A stretch of DNA of 64,000 nt. Origin: Sitta carolinensis. Lineage: Eukaryota > Chordata > Aves > Passeriformes > Sittidae. The DNA lies in NCBI GenBank assembly GCA_032173965.1, contig JAVUNC010000006.1:19586370-19650369 (forward strand), given 5' to 3'. Shown here in pieces: positions 12,424-24,598 of the stretch. The notes below the pieces were generated by a model. The model ran no database searches. It saw only the letters and a list, made by a program, of their open reading frames with translations, and was not told the origin of the DNA. Every line of letters starts with the position of its first letter. The first letter of the stretch is position 1. The position numbers and the translations under genes were made by a program.

Positions 12424-12600
12424 CCTCACAGAATCACTGAGGTTGGAAAAGATCTTTGGGATCATTGAGTCCCAGCTGTGCCCACCTTGTCCCCAGCCCA
12501 GAGCACCAAGTGCCACATCCAGGAACTTCCTTGGACACCTCCAAGGGTGGGAACTCCTCACCTCTCATTTTCTGACCTCCCCACAGGAATGTGAAGCTTC
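12424..12600 (-). mobile_element. CR1 LINE 3' fragment, divergent subfamily
   Basis: Antisense: cagaatcactgaggttggaa, then gatcattgagtccca, agtgccacatccaggaa and cacctccaagggtggga. This is the CR1 variant whose tail reads 'gatcat(t/c)gagtcc' rather than the 'cctgccatgggcaggg' type. Confidence 0.8.
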
Positions 12601-15600
12601 CCAGTTTTTCCCTCTGTGCCCAAAGCCATACATTTCCAGGGAAAAGGCAGCTGCTCTCCCTTCTGCCAGGTGGAGAAAAATGATCCCATTCCAGCTGCAC
12701 AAGAGACCAGGACCTCGGAATTATCCTGTGGCAGAGGAGCCATTAGCTGAAACAATATAGGTAACAGGAGGTTTGCCACATCCCAAACACGGCCCCAAGA
12801 GCTCATGAAAGGATTGTAAAGGCAAAATTATTCCATTAATTTAAAACTACTGCTGCCTGACTCTCTCCATAAAAAATCCATGGATCCAGTGCCGGGGCAA
12901 ATCAATAATGCTGGGATTTGCCTGCTAACAGAGCAAAGAAAACTGATATGAAGGTATTAAAATATGAAAATACCCTGGGAGCACTCTCAGAGGGGAATTA
13001 GGTGATAAAGACTCTCCCTGATCAGAGTTTCTGATCTTCCATCCCTGCCCATCAGGATAGGGGTGGAACCATCCCAGAAAATGCCTGGGATCGGTCGTGG
13101 GGAGCAGGGAATGAGCTCTCAGTGCTGGAAGTGCTCGGACATAGAACATTACCCAAGACTGATGGAAGACCACTCCCTGTCCTGAGGGTGTTGATGGCCC
13201 CATCTGTCACCCCAGCCTTGTGTCACCCTTTTCCCAGCTGACACCTCCATAATGGCCCCGTTCTGCTGGGAAAGCCAAGGAATGAGATTTCCAGGGATGC
13301 TTTCCAGCTGGCAGCACACGGAGCTGTGCCTCAGTCACGCCAGGGCTGAGGAGCTGTTTCCTCTCCCACCTCCTCTGCCCTGCTCTCACCACCAAAATCC
13401 ACAAAATCCCAGGGGAAAACTGGGAAATGTTTGTGAAATCCCTCTGCAGCCAGCAGGGATTTGTGTAGCCAGGTTTATCCGCTCATTCCCACAGCGCGGC
13501 TGGGATTTGGGCATCGTTAATGACTTTAATGAGGAATTTGATACATATTTAATTTATTAAAATTTGGAGTCCCCTCTGCACTGAGTCATCATTGCAGCAA
13601 TTCCTGGAGCGCCTTTGGAAGGAGCAGCAGAGGTTCATGGTGCTGATCCAAATGAAGAAACTCAAAAAATCTAATGTTTTCCCTTAGGCACGAGCAGCAG
13701 TGAGGGATGGCAAGAGGATCGTGGGATCTCCATCAAGAAACATTTTCTGGAAGCAGGATATCAACCAGGATCAATCCATGATCTTTTCCAGGATGGGAAA
13801 ATGAGCCAGGAAAGATCATTTCCTTCTGTGTGTTTCCCCTGTGTTCTGCACCACACCCTGTATTTTATATCCAACAATCTCATCAATCCAACTCAGGAGA
13901 TTCCTTTTTCTAGAATTACAGGAATTCAGCTCCTGTGTCTGTGTTTTCCCTCCAAATTCTTGAGTTTAGCTGTTTAAGCCAAGGAGTCAAATTTTTTACT
14001 AATATTATTATTAAATAACTGATAAACTTTGGTTAGTGCAAGGTTGGATAATCCCAAGGGAGAAGGTTGGAGCTCGTAGCTGGAAGGGGCCTGAATCCCA
14101 CAGGTCACACCTACCCCAAGGCACGGACTGTTTTCCAGGATGTATCCCAGCAAATCCTTAAGGAGAAAGCCTGAGGGAAAAGCTGAGTCTGAGGGCAAAC
14201 ATCAGGCTCGGAGAGAGGAGAAGATTATTTCATTCATCCCTAAATCCTCTCTCATATCCAGAGAGAAAACAGCGTCCTGCAAATTCCACCAGCTCCCCTG
14301 TGCAAACCCTTCTTCCCACTGGTTTGGGATTGAGCTGTTCAGCTGTCAGAAATCATCTTTAAATGTAGCACTGGCATCCTTTTCTGGGAATGTTCCTCAG
14401 GAACGAGAGCAGGACCCACGAGCAGCCACTGCAAACACCCAACTCCTGCCTTTCCCTTTTTCCAGCCCTGCACCCTCCAGCTGGGACAGAGGGGAGGGGA
14501 TGAGGATCAGCAATTTGCTCCTTGGTGCTCTTTTCCTCAGAAGTCTGGGAAACACTTGTCCAACCTTTCCTTAAGAAACTGTGGAGATTCCCCAGGTAAT
14601 CTCTCCTGGTGCTGAACCTCACTGAAAAAGCCGAGTAACTCCAGAGTTACTCCACCACCTCATAACCAGTTCCACCCCATTTTTTACTCCAGCTCTGTGA
14701 AAAACAGCAATTAAGACCTGATGGAAATTCCCAGTATCCTCACCCCTCTCCCTGACATCTCCAGAATAAGACAGAGAAGGAAAATCTGCCCTGCTGCCCT
14801 CCCCAGTCTCATTTCCTTTCAGCATAAACAGAATCTGTTCTCATTTGAAATGGCTTTGGACCGAAAATGTTTATTCTCTCTCCGTGAGCTGCAGCCAAAA
14901 GCCTCAAAACCACAATTTCCACTCTGATTGCATTATCCCCCTTCCATGTTCCCACAGATGGAAAATACCCTGGATTTGCAGTTTACCAACTGTGTCTGTC
15001 TCTGGGAGAAGCCACGAAGCCTCCTTGGCAGGGAATGGGGAGGTCACACCTGAGAGCGTTTGAAGCTGAGAAAAGGAAAAGAGGAAAAAGAAAAGAAGAA
15101 GGAAAACTGCAGAAGTGAAGGATTGGATTTGGGAATTCCATCCCTCAAGTTCTGCAGTCCTGTGCAGGTGTCGTGGCTAAGCAGAGCTGAGAAATCCAGG
15201 AAAAGATGCTCAGATGCTTCTGGAGCTGAAATGAAGAATTCCCTGCCCTGCTGAGCACAGGGAACTCTTCTTTGCTAAAAAATGAGGGTGTTGGATGAGC
15301 TGTCCCAATCCCAACGTTCCTTCCAGCCAGGAGAGCAGGAAGAAAACAAAGAGGAGTCTGGGGAAGGTGAGGATTTGCCCTTCCCTCACTTCTCCCTCCA
15401 TTCTTCCCACGCTGATTCCCCCTCCTCTCCCTTTTCCCTCTGCCACGGTCCCACAGCACCAAGAACTAATTTAGTGCCACAACAGAAAATGTTATTTATT
15501 CATTTCCACTACATCTGTGCTTCTCTTTTATTGAGTTCCTTATTTTTAGTGCTCTCCTGTTTCTCCTCCAGGGCAGGTAGATAATTGTTCTCTATCTCTC

Positions 15601-16110
15601 TGTAATTGCAGCAAATTCTCATTAATCAATACAACACCAGGCAGGAATTTCCTGATGAAATCCTGCTTTAGTTGACACCTGAGCTCCTGAACTACTACAA
15701 GACAAACCTAATTATCTCTTTGGCTAAGTGAAACCACACACTTTGGAAATGAAAAGCTCCTTTTCAGCTGAGTCCATTTAAAGGATGGAATCTGAGATGA
15801 AAGGCCCAGACAGAGCCCCTTAGACCAGGCTTGATGCCTTTATAGGAAGCAAAGCCTGGCCTTGGAATTTAACATTTCCAAGCCAAAAATTTGGCTGGTT
15901 GGATAGTGTAAGATGGGAAAATTTGTAATTAAGAGCTGTTTGAGCATATTGGTAATTTCCTGGAGTCTTATATCGTTTCATCCACATGGAAGAGTTTTGT
16001 GTCACACATGAAACTGGAGCTTCTCTGATGCCTTGATCAGTTTTGCAGCCCAAAGGCAGAAATTGCCACTTGTGGAAGTTCAGGAAAGAAATCTGTAACA
16101 ATCAGGAACT
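12601..16110. other. intergenic, no gene seen
   Basis: 3.5 kb of mainly unique sequence with no recognisable coding exon, RNA gene or long repeat. Purine-rich run at 15065-15112. A+T-rich islands with TAAT cores occur at 13980-14030 and 15590-15720. Confidence 0.5.
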
Positions 16111-16114
16111 GTGA

Positions 16115-16360
16115 TAATCAAGGAATGATTTAAGCTGGAAATAAAAATCATCTCGCTCCACCCCCTGGTCAGGGACAAATTCCACCATCCCAGGCTGCTC
16201 CAAGCCCATCCAACCTTGCCTTGGACACTTCCAGGGATGGAACATCCACAACTTCTCTGGGTAACCTGTTCCAGAGTCCCACCACCCTCCCAGGCAGGAA
16301 TTCCTTCCCAATATCCCATCCAACCCTTGCAATCTGGAACCATTCCCCCTTTTCCTGGCA
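16115..16360 (-). mobile_element. CR1 LINE 3' fragment
   Basis: Antisense copy with ccaggctgctccaagccc, ccttggacacttccagggat, acaacttctctgggtaacct and ggaattccttcccaatatcc in the expected order. Confidence 0.85.
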
Positions 16361-16971
16361 TTCCATGCTTTGCAAAGCTGAAGGCATGGTCGATAAATCC
16401 TGGCACAGATTTGAAAGCATCCTCCCTTTTTATTGGAGGACAGGGACAGATCAATCCCCCTCTGGAGCACAGTGTCCCATGGATTTTTAAGGATTTCAAT
16501 AAAAGTAGCAGCACAGGGTGAGGATCCTTCCCATCCGCAGGGGAACACACACCGGCTGCAGGAGCTCTCCAAGGTACCAGGCAGGGCTGAGGCCACGAGC
16601 TGCCTGAGGGTTCCCGTCCTTCTCCACGCTCCCAGGAAATTACACAGCACTGCCTTGGTTTGAAAAGACAGGTCAGGGAGACAGGAGCCACCCTGGGATG
16701 GAGAATGCAACCCCCTCCCTGTGGATTATTGTGATTGTGAAATGCAGGGGCTCTCAGGCACAGATCCAGGGACAGCACTGACAGTGCTGCCTGAGGAGAA
16801 TGACAATAAAAATGCAGCAAACAATAAAAATTATTATTTATATTTTGATATTACAACAAAAATGCAGAGACCCAAGGCCAGCCCTGGCAGAGTCAGAATC
16901 CCCCCTGCCCGCCGTGGGTCGGGGCTGGGGCAGAGCCATCCCCTGGGGCTGGAGCTGCTGCAGGGGCACAG

Positions 16972-17212
16972 GGGCTGTGCCGGGACAGGGATCCTGCGGG
17001 AAGGGGCAGAGGGGCTGTGCCGGGACAGGGATCCTGCGGGAAGGGGCAGAGGGGGCTGTGCCGGGACAGGGATCCTGCGGGAAGGGGCAGAGGGGGCTGT
17101 GCCGGGACAGGGATCCTGCGGGAAGGGGCAGAGGGGGCTGTGCCGGACAGGGATCCTGCGGGAAGGGGCAGAGGGGGCTGTGCCGGGACAGGGATCCTGC
17201 GGGAAGGGACAG
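16972..17212. repeat. 40/41-bp GC-rich minisatellite, six copies
   Basis: Six units start (ctgtgcc) at 16975, 17015, 17056, 17097, 17138 and 17178, so the period alternates between 40 and 41 bp. Each holds gacagggatcctgcgggaag and ggggcagaggg. Several frames on both strands stay open through it (DPAGRGRGGCAG-like), which explains the long false ORFs here. Confidence 0.95.
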
Positions 17213-18436
17213 ATTCCCTCTGCAGAGCCCCTGGACACAGCTGATCCTGGGCTGCCTCTGGCAATGCCCTGGAAAGGCTGCCCTGGCTGCCACAGCTCCC
17301 AGGCTGTCCCGGCAGGAATGCTGGGCTCCTGCCCTGGGCACAGCCTCTGCCAGGGGCAGCATGGAATTTTCTCAGCCCTGCAGGGACACTCAGTGGCCCC
17401 TGGGCAGCAGATCCGTGCTGGAGGCAGGATGGGTCCTGGCAGGGATAAAGGACACTGCCCCAGCTGGGTTTGACATGCACAGAGGATTGTCCCACCCCAG
17501 CTCCAGCAGCTGGGGATGGAATGCAAACTGTTGGTTACACCTTGCACTGCAGCCCAGGACAAGCACAAACTGGGAAAACGCTCCTGTAAAACCAGAGCAG
17601 GGCCCTCTCCCCACCCCAGAGCTCTCTGGTTCCACTCAATAAAGAGACAAGTGCAGAACAGATCAGGACAAAGCAGCAGCTGTCAGCTGCTCCCAAGGCA
17701 CTGCCGTGACAAAAATATCGTTCCCTGTTTTGCAGGAGGATTTTCCACGAGATAAACGCTTGCTCAGAGCTTTAAAACCTCGTCGTGTTACAAGAATTTG
17801 TGATCCTGATGCACTCCAGGAGACAGAGGAATAAATAAAACTCTCCAGAGCTTCTCCATGTTAAATCTCTCTTGCTCCTCTCTTACACAGCAATGGAACA
17901 TCAGAAACGGAGCATCCTCACACACGTGCACAAGCCATCCCTGCTCTCCCTCATTTTATTGTCCACCAGTACCCTGGGCAGGCAAGAGGGAAGCTCTGAC
18001 CTGTGGGATATGAACAAACAAAGCCTGATCCAGCCAGAGCCAAAAATATTCCGGGCTCTGGTGCTGGAAAAACAGCCCCAAAGAGGCCAGTGCAGGTTGG
18101 GAAGGCAACTGGAGGACTGAGGTCCCAGCAACTCCTGAGCCAGCCACAACTCTCCCAGCAGCTTCAGATGGGGCCCAGGGAAGCCACAATTCCCACCAAA
18201 TCCACCAAGAGGGAGAAGATCCCAGCTTGGAAGCAAGGGAAGACCCTCAGTTCCCACAAAACAGGCAAGGCCAGAATGGGGCAGCGATGGCAGAAGAAAT
18301 GGAGCTACTGGGACGAGGAAACCTCTACAGATCAGAGTCCACGAGCAGGTGGGATCCAAAAAACACATTCCTGAAGACCAGACCCAGACCGTTCCAAGGA
18401 GAACTCACAGGGAGGTCAGCTGGGGGTCAGGACCCC
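17213..18436. other. intergenic, no gene seen
   Basis: Unique GC-rich then mixed sequence. No exon-like frame, RNA gene or repeat is recognised. Confidence 0.5.
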
Positions 18437-18512
18437 ACAGAATCCTGGAATGGTTTGTGTTGGAAGAGACCTAAAGATTGTCTCACTCCACTTCCCTGCT
18501 GGATTCTGAGAC
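18437..18512 (-). mobile_element. CR1 LINE terminal fragment
   Basis: Short antisense 3' terminus: gaatcctggaatggtttgtg followed by ttggaagagacctaaaga. Confidence 0.7.
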
Positions 18513-18670
18513 AAGGCATCATGGCAGCTGCTTCCCAGCCCAATGTCTGCTCTTCCAAAAGCTGACATTCCACAAGAAACTCTCCAGCAAAGACCTGGAA
18601 TTTGTCTGCTGGGCTCCCTTGATGATTATAGTGCAAATTAAGCAGGGATGAAGGAGATGGAAGAGGCGCA

Positions 18671-18673
<3 letters not shown>

Positions 18674-18710
<37 letters not shown>
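18674..18710 (+). repeat. poly(A) tract, 37 nt
   Basis: Uninterrupted A run with no recognisable retroposed gene upstream. Confidence 0.9.
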
Positions 18711-18712
<2 letters not shown>

Positions 18713-18889
18713 CTAGGCTAAAAATACCTCCCAGAAAAAACATCCCGGTCATCACAATTCCCATTTCACCTGGGGTTGGATGGGATAACCTGACCTGAGG
18801 CCACCAAGAGCCCAGGTGAGTCCTGAAGGGCAAAGGAGCATCCTGGCTGCACCCATGGATGAAGCCCAATTCATCCTCTCCTCCTCAGC

Positions 18890-19165
18890 TGCGTCCAGGA
18901 TTATTTGTGGCAAGAGGCAAAATGGTGAAATAAGGGAAGTGACACAATTAAGGCTAATTAGCTGAGTGGGAAATCCCTTCCCAGCCAATTAGTGCAGAGA
19001 GGCAGGGCCTGCTCATTAATGAGGCTGTATTTAGCTGTTCTCAGCTCATCCCTCTCCAGAAAGAAGGCAGAGGTTGTTATTCCATTTAAAATGGATAACC
19101 ATTTGTATCCATTATTATCCAATTGGATTAATTGGACTAATTGTACCAGCCATAGGGAACTGAGA
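18890..19165. other. A+T-rich non-repeat stretch, possible conserved element
   Basis: Contains ggctaattagctgag, ccaattagtg, tcattaatgagg and the near-palindrome ccaattggattaattgg (about 19120-19136). No repeat resemblance. A regulatory role is inference from homeodomain-type motif density. Confidence 0.3.
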
Positions 19166-20335
19166 GCGGAATTGGACTCACAACCCTCTGGACAACCCCA
19201 AAAATGTTTTTTCCCACAGGGCAAGGATGGAATGGGGTTTTTCCCCTACTGACCTGTCCTGTAAAGCTGGAAAAAGCTGGGCAGCCTGGTGGCAAAACAT
19301 TCCCATCAATCACATCCTTAAAAACTGTGCAAACTCATGTTGAGGGGTTAGGATTTAAAGTGCTGGGAAATCTCAGAATATCAGCTCTGCAAGCCAAAAT
19401 TTAGAATTAGAGACAGGATTTGACCTGAAACCCTGGGAAAGGCTCCCAAGTTTAGGTGCTAGAAATAAAAATGTGGATTTATAACTTAAAACAGAGGGTG
19501 TTGAGTAAAAGAAAGTTCAGTATTAGAACCTAAAAGTCACAGACAAAACAAAAGTGGTTCCAAAGGTTAGAAAGAGGTTCTAGGATGTAATCCTGTGAGG
19601 TTTGGGTGTTCAGAGGGGATTGGTTAAGAAAGTTCCCACTGCAATGACACCAATTAGCTCAGCATTGGTTTAATAACATAAACATCCAGTTGGCAGAAGT
19701 TTATTTTATTTATTATTATTAGCCTTAAACTGTCGGATGAGCAGAGATTTTGTGACTTCTTTGACACATTGCTAACATGCAAGATCTGCAAGAAAGATCC
19801 ATCCTCTTCTGCCTCTGTAGAAAATAAGAATATAAGAAAACTCAGCAGTTTCTCTGCTCCGAGGAGAAATCCCCACACCCAAAACGTGAGGTGTAAAACC
19901 CTCAGGGGAGAAACCCCAAACCCACATTTAGGGAAAGGTTCCCGAAACACAGGCATTCCTTCAGACATTTTGATGGGAATTCCATCCAACCTGAGAATTT
20001 TTGGGCATCTCATCACCAGCCAAGAGATCTGTGGGATTGTTCACAAACACAGAATCCCAGGTGGATCATGTGCAGGTGATTTATTTATAGAGCACTTGGG
20101 AACTGGGGGTACAGCTCCCCAAATCCAACTCCATCTGCTCAGAATGCACATATTGATACCAGTTTAGTTAGGATTATACAACTACAGATTTGTTTAAGCA
20201 ACACAATTACTACAATTTATATTGTCCCTTTGTAGGAATGTGATTTCATCTACAGGTACCCTGGAAACTCCAAACATTGATTCTCATGATCCCCAAAGTG
20301 ACAAATATTTCACCCCCAAACAATAATGACACGGT

Positions 20336-20460
20336 TTGTGTTTCTTATCAACATGCTTAACGATAATCTTCATAGGTGCAGTTAATTTGTGTCAATAATT
20401 TAATAAGTTATTTTGTGTTTCTTATCGATATGCTTAACTATAATCTTCGTAGGTGGAGTT
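20336..20460. repeat. 48-bp direct repeat, two copies 77 bp apart
   Basis: 20336-20383 and 20413-20460 both read ttgtgtttcttatc..atgcttaac.ataatcttc.taggtg.agtt and differ at about five positions. The 29-bp spacer is A+T-rich (aatttgtgtcaataattt). Nature unknown. Confidence 0.85.
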
Positions 20461-21245
20461 TTGCATGGCCCGCTAAAAACGAAGCACAGCGTTCCTTTGC
20501 CATGATTTTCAGAAACATTTTAACCCTGTACTAACAGGATCATCACTTCAAGCCCAAAGTGCTGGCTCGGAATTGCTCCGGCACGTTCCTCACCACCACA
20601 GAACGAGCCGGGTCACCGCACCCGAGCATCCCACTGGATAATTCACTCCCGGGGAGAGGTCCTGAATCTATCAGGGAAATTGCCTCGAAGGACACTTTCC
20701 CCTGAGCAGGGGTGGGAAAAGAGGCTGGAAGGAGGGAACAAAGTGTCAGCATCTCACTTGGGGAGGTGAGAGCGGGGCTGACAGCGCTGTGATTTATGGA
20801 GAGCGAGGCTCATTCCGGGAGGGAGCTGTGCCAGCAGAGCTGAAATCCTGGGATTCAGCTCCACGCCTCAGCCAATTGCTGTAATTTATAAGTGGAAGAG
20901 ATAGGCAGTGACCTTCCCCTTCAGAGGCTAAAATTGTTTCTGGGTTGAGGCTTTTAAAAAACAAAAAGGCTGAGATTTGTCCATTTGTTTGGATAGAAAG
21001 CTCCCAAGATCTTATCTCCGGCCTCATAATTCACTGGGAGGAAACTCGGGTGGGAAGATTGAAGAGCGCGGAGCCTGCATTCCCAAAGACTCATTTAGGA
21101 GTTCAGGGTTCACCTTGACCTGGAATATTCACCCAGGATGACGGGAGATTAAACACCAGGCTGCTCCAGACGTGCTTCCCCCCGGGATGAGCCTGTTGAA
21201 TAAAGATATGTTGAGTATTCCCACCTCAGTGATGTATTCCTGAAA

Positions 21246-21360
21246 ATTATTATTAATAATAAATTATTATTCTTGTTGTTGTTGTTGTTTTGCTGTTGTT
21301 GTTATTATTATTATTATTATTATTATTTTTATTATTGTTATTGTTACTGTTACTATTATT
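21246..21360. repeat. ATT/GTT microsatellite
   Basis: Compound run of tta, ttg and att triplets, including ttgttgttgttgttttgctg and a run of about nine att units. Confidence 0.95.
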
Positions 21361-22106
21361 CAGATCCCGAATTCCCTGAGCCATCAACCTGGAGCTGGTG
21401 AGAACCCAAAAGACAAATCTGCCCTTTCTGGGTAATCCTGGGAACAAGACTCCCACGAAGGCATTAAGGTTGTAATTACTCCATGATTTTGTGCCAATTT
21501 ATTGGAGTAACCAGCCTTTTCCTTTGGTTTATTCCCAGCTGTGGAATAACCTGGAATAAACCAGGTTGATTTTTGCTGAGGCCAAGCAAAGCTGTGATTT
21601 CAGCCCAATGGCACCAGGGGGTGAGGAAGTCACAAATCCCAACCCCAGGCTTCTTCCAGAGGGAATTCTAAAGATTCACCCTGACTGAGGTGGTTTGGGA
21701 CACGAGGAAAGTCTCAATTCCATGGATTCCACCTGAGCTGGGCTCCCTCTGGAAGCTGGAACACAAACGTGATCCAAAGGCAGGGCTGTCCTGCTAGGAA
21801 GGAAGAAAAGGGGATTTTAAGCAGCCTCCTTAGGGATGGCACTTAAATATCCCATCACTGGATCTTTATGTTTGGCTACTGTTGGAGAATTCCCAGAATG
21901 GATTTTAAATGGATTTAAAACTGGTTGGGGCAGTGGCAGCTCCAGTCCCAACATCCTCCCGTCCTGGGCAAGCTGCCTGTGGAACAGGGAAAGTGGGAAA
22001 GGTGCAGATCTTGTTCTGGCCCTGCCCAGGAAATTCCTCATGGATCAGGAGCAGTGCCAGAGGATTTTGTTTGGAAGAGAGAGAGGAATTCACACTCCAT
22101 AGGGAG

Positions 22107-22449
22107 TGTTGTTGTAGAGATAACACACCTGACACAGACTCCTGTGATTATTTTTAGGCTGTGTGAAGAAAGAATGATTTTATTTCTAGGGATTGTTCTT
22201 TTATAGATAATTTTCTGCAGACCACTGTGATTGGTGAAGGAAAGACAAACCTCTTCATTCACGTTGGTTAAATTAGAGGGACACTAAGAGAGATCCCTCC
22301 CACAGAAAAGAATTTATAACATGAATACTGTTACAAAAACAATTCTGGTGTTTATGTTCTTTACAAGGGAACAAGTTTCACAAAACCCAAACATCAGAAA
22401 ACCAGAGCTTTACAAACTCAGAAACCTCAGGCCTGAAAACCAGACTACA
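22107..22449 (-). mobile_element. solo LTR, family B (class II-like ERV)
   Basis: On the minus strand it begins TGTAGTCTGG (22449) and ends CTACAACAACA (22107). Promoter order is classic for an LTR: a CCAAT-type box (caccaatcacag, about 22236), a TATA box (ctataaaag, about 22205) and a poly(A) signal AATAAA (22179-22184). The flanks agggag (22101-22106) and ggggag (22450-22455) match at 5 of 6 positions, as expected for a 6-bp target duplication. The CCAAT-TATA segment also recurs at 51755-51805. No viral genes adjoin. Confidence 0.75.
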
Positions 22450-22499
22450 GGGGAGTGAGGGCAGGGTGGGCCAAAATTGGAATTGAAAATTGAAACCAA

Positions 22500-22692
22500 G
22501 GAATCAGAGAATCATGGAATATCCTGAGTGGGAAGGGAGCCCTCAGGATCGTCCAGTCCAACTCCTGAGCCAAACACTCCTGGAGCAGCCCCAGGGCCGT
22601 GCCCATTCCCTGGAAAGTTATTCCAGCACCCTCTGGGGGAAGAACTTCCCCTGGTATCCAACCAAACCCTCCCCTGGCACAGGATATTCCTG
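22500..22692 (-). mobile_element. CR1 LINE 3' fragment, divergent subfamily
   Basis: Antisense start gagaatcatggaatatcctg, then gtgggaagggagccctcagg, 'tcgtccagtccaactcctg' and a degraded interior. Confidence 0.75.
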
Positions 22693-23636
22693 GTGAGATG
22701 GGGAGGATGAGGCACATCCCCTATCCGTGGGGAATCCCTGGGATTCTGTCCATGACAGAAAACCATCTCCATCCTCTCCTCACCCCACCACTCCCCCTCC
22801 CACCCTCTGCTGGGAGGGGAGCAGGGAAGAGCTGCCACTTGAATATTTACAAACCAGGTAGGGAAAAGGCTCCTGGTCCCTTCATCACTTTGGTGGTGAC
22901 AAGAGTTAATGGTCCCTGAAGCTTTCCCAGCAAATGTTCCTTGTCGGGCCATTTTCTGCACATCCCCGTGATGGATGGGGAGGAGAAGTCACTTTATGAC
23001 AAGCCTGCTCAATTATTTAATAAGGCAGATTCTAATAACTTCAGGAAGTCCCCAGAGAAATGGAAGAATAAATACACTTTTGCTTTCGTTCTCTTAAGAG
23101 CTGGGGAGGAAAAATGGACTGTGGCCTCCTTTGCTGCCTCTCAGCTTTGTTTGGGGGATTTTGCTGTGGTTTGAACTCCCCATTCCTGGCTTTTGGGGCA
23201 GCAAACGAAAATTAGGGTTTAGGTTTTTTAATTTATATTAAAAATACTCAAGAAAAGTTGCTGTTGTGGGCTCGGCAGGTGTGAGGGACTCCTCTCTTCT
23301 TTTGGTCTTTCTCTCTTCAGCTTGTAACTTTTTTTGGGGTGATGGTCAGTGCTGAGGGTCTGGGAGCCCCTGAGCACCCCAGGACCTGGCAAGTGACAGT
23401 TTTTGTGCTCGTCCCACTCTGCAGAACTCTGGAACTGGATTAGATCTGCAACATTCCGGAGTCTTTTCCCATGGAACCACCCAACCGAGGGATTTCAGAG
23501 GGTTGATTTGCAGGAGCAGTGCAGCCTTGCACACTGCACCAAAAATAACCCCACTGGATATGGGAGAAAAAAAGGAAAAGGACTCAGTGAGTCCTTTCTG
23601 TAGCTGCTGAAGAGGAGAGCTGTGCATTTGGGATAA
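22693..23636. other. intergenic, no gene seen
   Basis: Unique sequence; nothing recognisable. Confidence 0.5.
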
Positions 23637-23900
23637 AATCCTGGAATGGTTTGGGTTGGAAGGGGCTTAAATCCCATCCCATTCCAGCCCTGCCATGGGC
23701 AGGGACACCTTCCACTGTCCCAGGTGGCCTTGGACACTTCCAGGGATCCAGGGGCAGCCACAGCCTCTATAGGAATTCTCTTCCAGGGCCTCCCCACCCT
23801 CACAGGGAAGAATTATTTGCCAAAATCCCATTTAGACCAAGTCTCTGCCACTTGGAAGCCATTCCCCTTGTCCTGTCGCTCCCTGCCTCGTAATCCTCAG
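23637..23900 (-). mobile_element. CR1 LINE 3' fragment
   Basis: Antisense: ctggaatggtttgggttgga, ccctgccatgggcagggaca, ccttggacacttccaggga, then 'ccattccccttgtcctgtcg'. Its 5' end lies next to the long pyrimidine tract. Confidence 0.9.
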
Positions 23901-23949
23901 GTGTGGCTGAGCCTGGCCAGGGCAATTACAGGGATCAAAAATCACATCT

Positions 23950-24598
23950 GGCTTCCCTTTTTCTCCTTCCTTCCTTTCCCTTCCTTTCCCTTCTTTCCCT
24001 TCCCTTCCCTTCCCTTTCCCTTCCTTCCCTTCCTTCCCTTCCCTTCCCTTCCCTTCCTTCCCTTCCCTTCCCTTCCCTTCCCTTCCCTTCCCTTCCCTTC
24101 CCTTCCCTTCCCTTCCCTTCCTTCCCTTCCCTTCCCTCCTTCCTCCTTCCCTTTTCCCTTCCCTTCCTTTCCCTTCCCTTCTCTCCCTTTTTCTCCCTTT
24201 TCCCTTTTTCTTTTCCCTTTTTCCCTTTCCCTTTTTCTCTTTCCCTTTTTCCCTTTTCCCTTTTCCTTCCCTTTTCCCTTTTTTCCTTTTTCCCTCTTTT
24301 TCCCTCTTTCCCTTTTTCCTTTTTTCCCTTTTCCCCTTTTCCCTTTTTTCTCCTTTTACCCTTTTTCTTCCTTCCTTTTTCCCTTCCTTTTTCCCTTCCT
24401 TTTTCCCTTTTCCCCTTTTACCCTTTCTCCTTTTTTCCCTTTTACCCTTTTTCCCTATTTCCCTTCCCCTTTTTCCCTTTTTCCCTTCCTTTTTTCCTTT
24501 TTCCCTTTTTCCCTTCCTTTTCCCCTTCCTTTTTCCCTTCCTTTTCCCCTTCCTTTTTCCCTTTTCCCCTTTTTCCCTATTTCCCTTTCTCCCCTCCC
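23950..24598. repeat. 650-bp pure pyrimidine tract, (CCCTT)n and (CTTTTTCCC)n
   Basis: About 650 bp with almost no purine on the plus strand. The first third is near-perfect (ccctt)n; the rest is a variable cttttccc/ctttttccc array. Both strands stay open in several frames (Phe/Pro/Ser or Gly/Lys/Glu polymers), which produces ORFs of 258-345 residues that are not genes. Confidence 0.97.

Larger units (their letters stand above)
19166..22106. other. intergenic, no gene seen
   Basis: Contains the direct repeat at 20336-20460 and the ATT/GTT microsatellite. The A+T-rich part at 19400-19680 may be an old LTR remnant, but no termini are visible. No gene. Confidence 0.45.

Noticed and set aside
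16721..17642. Open frames of 174-280 residues on both strands
   Set aside because: Driven by the 40/41-bp minisatellite; frames are mutually overlapping and have no family resemblance.
19400..19680. LTR or ERV internal remnant
   Set aside because: Composition is suggestive, but no termini, promoter order or second copy is visible in the window.
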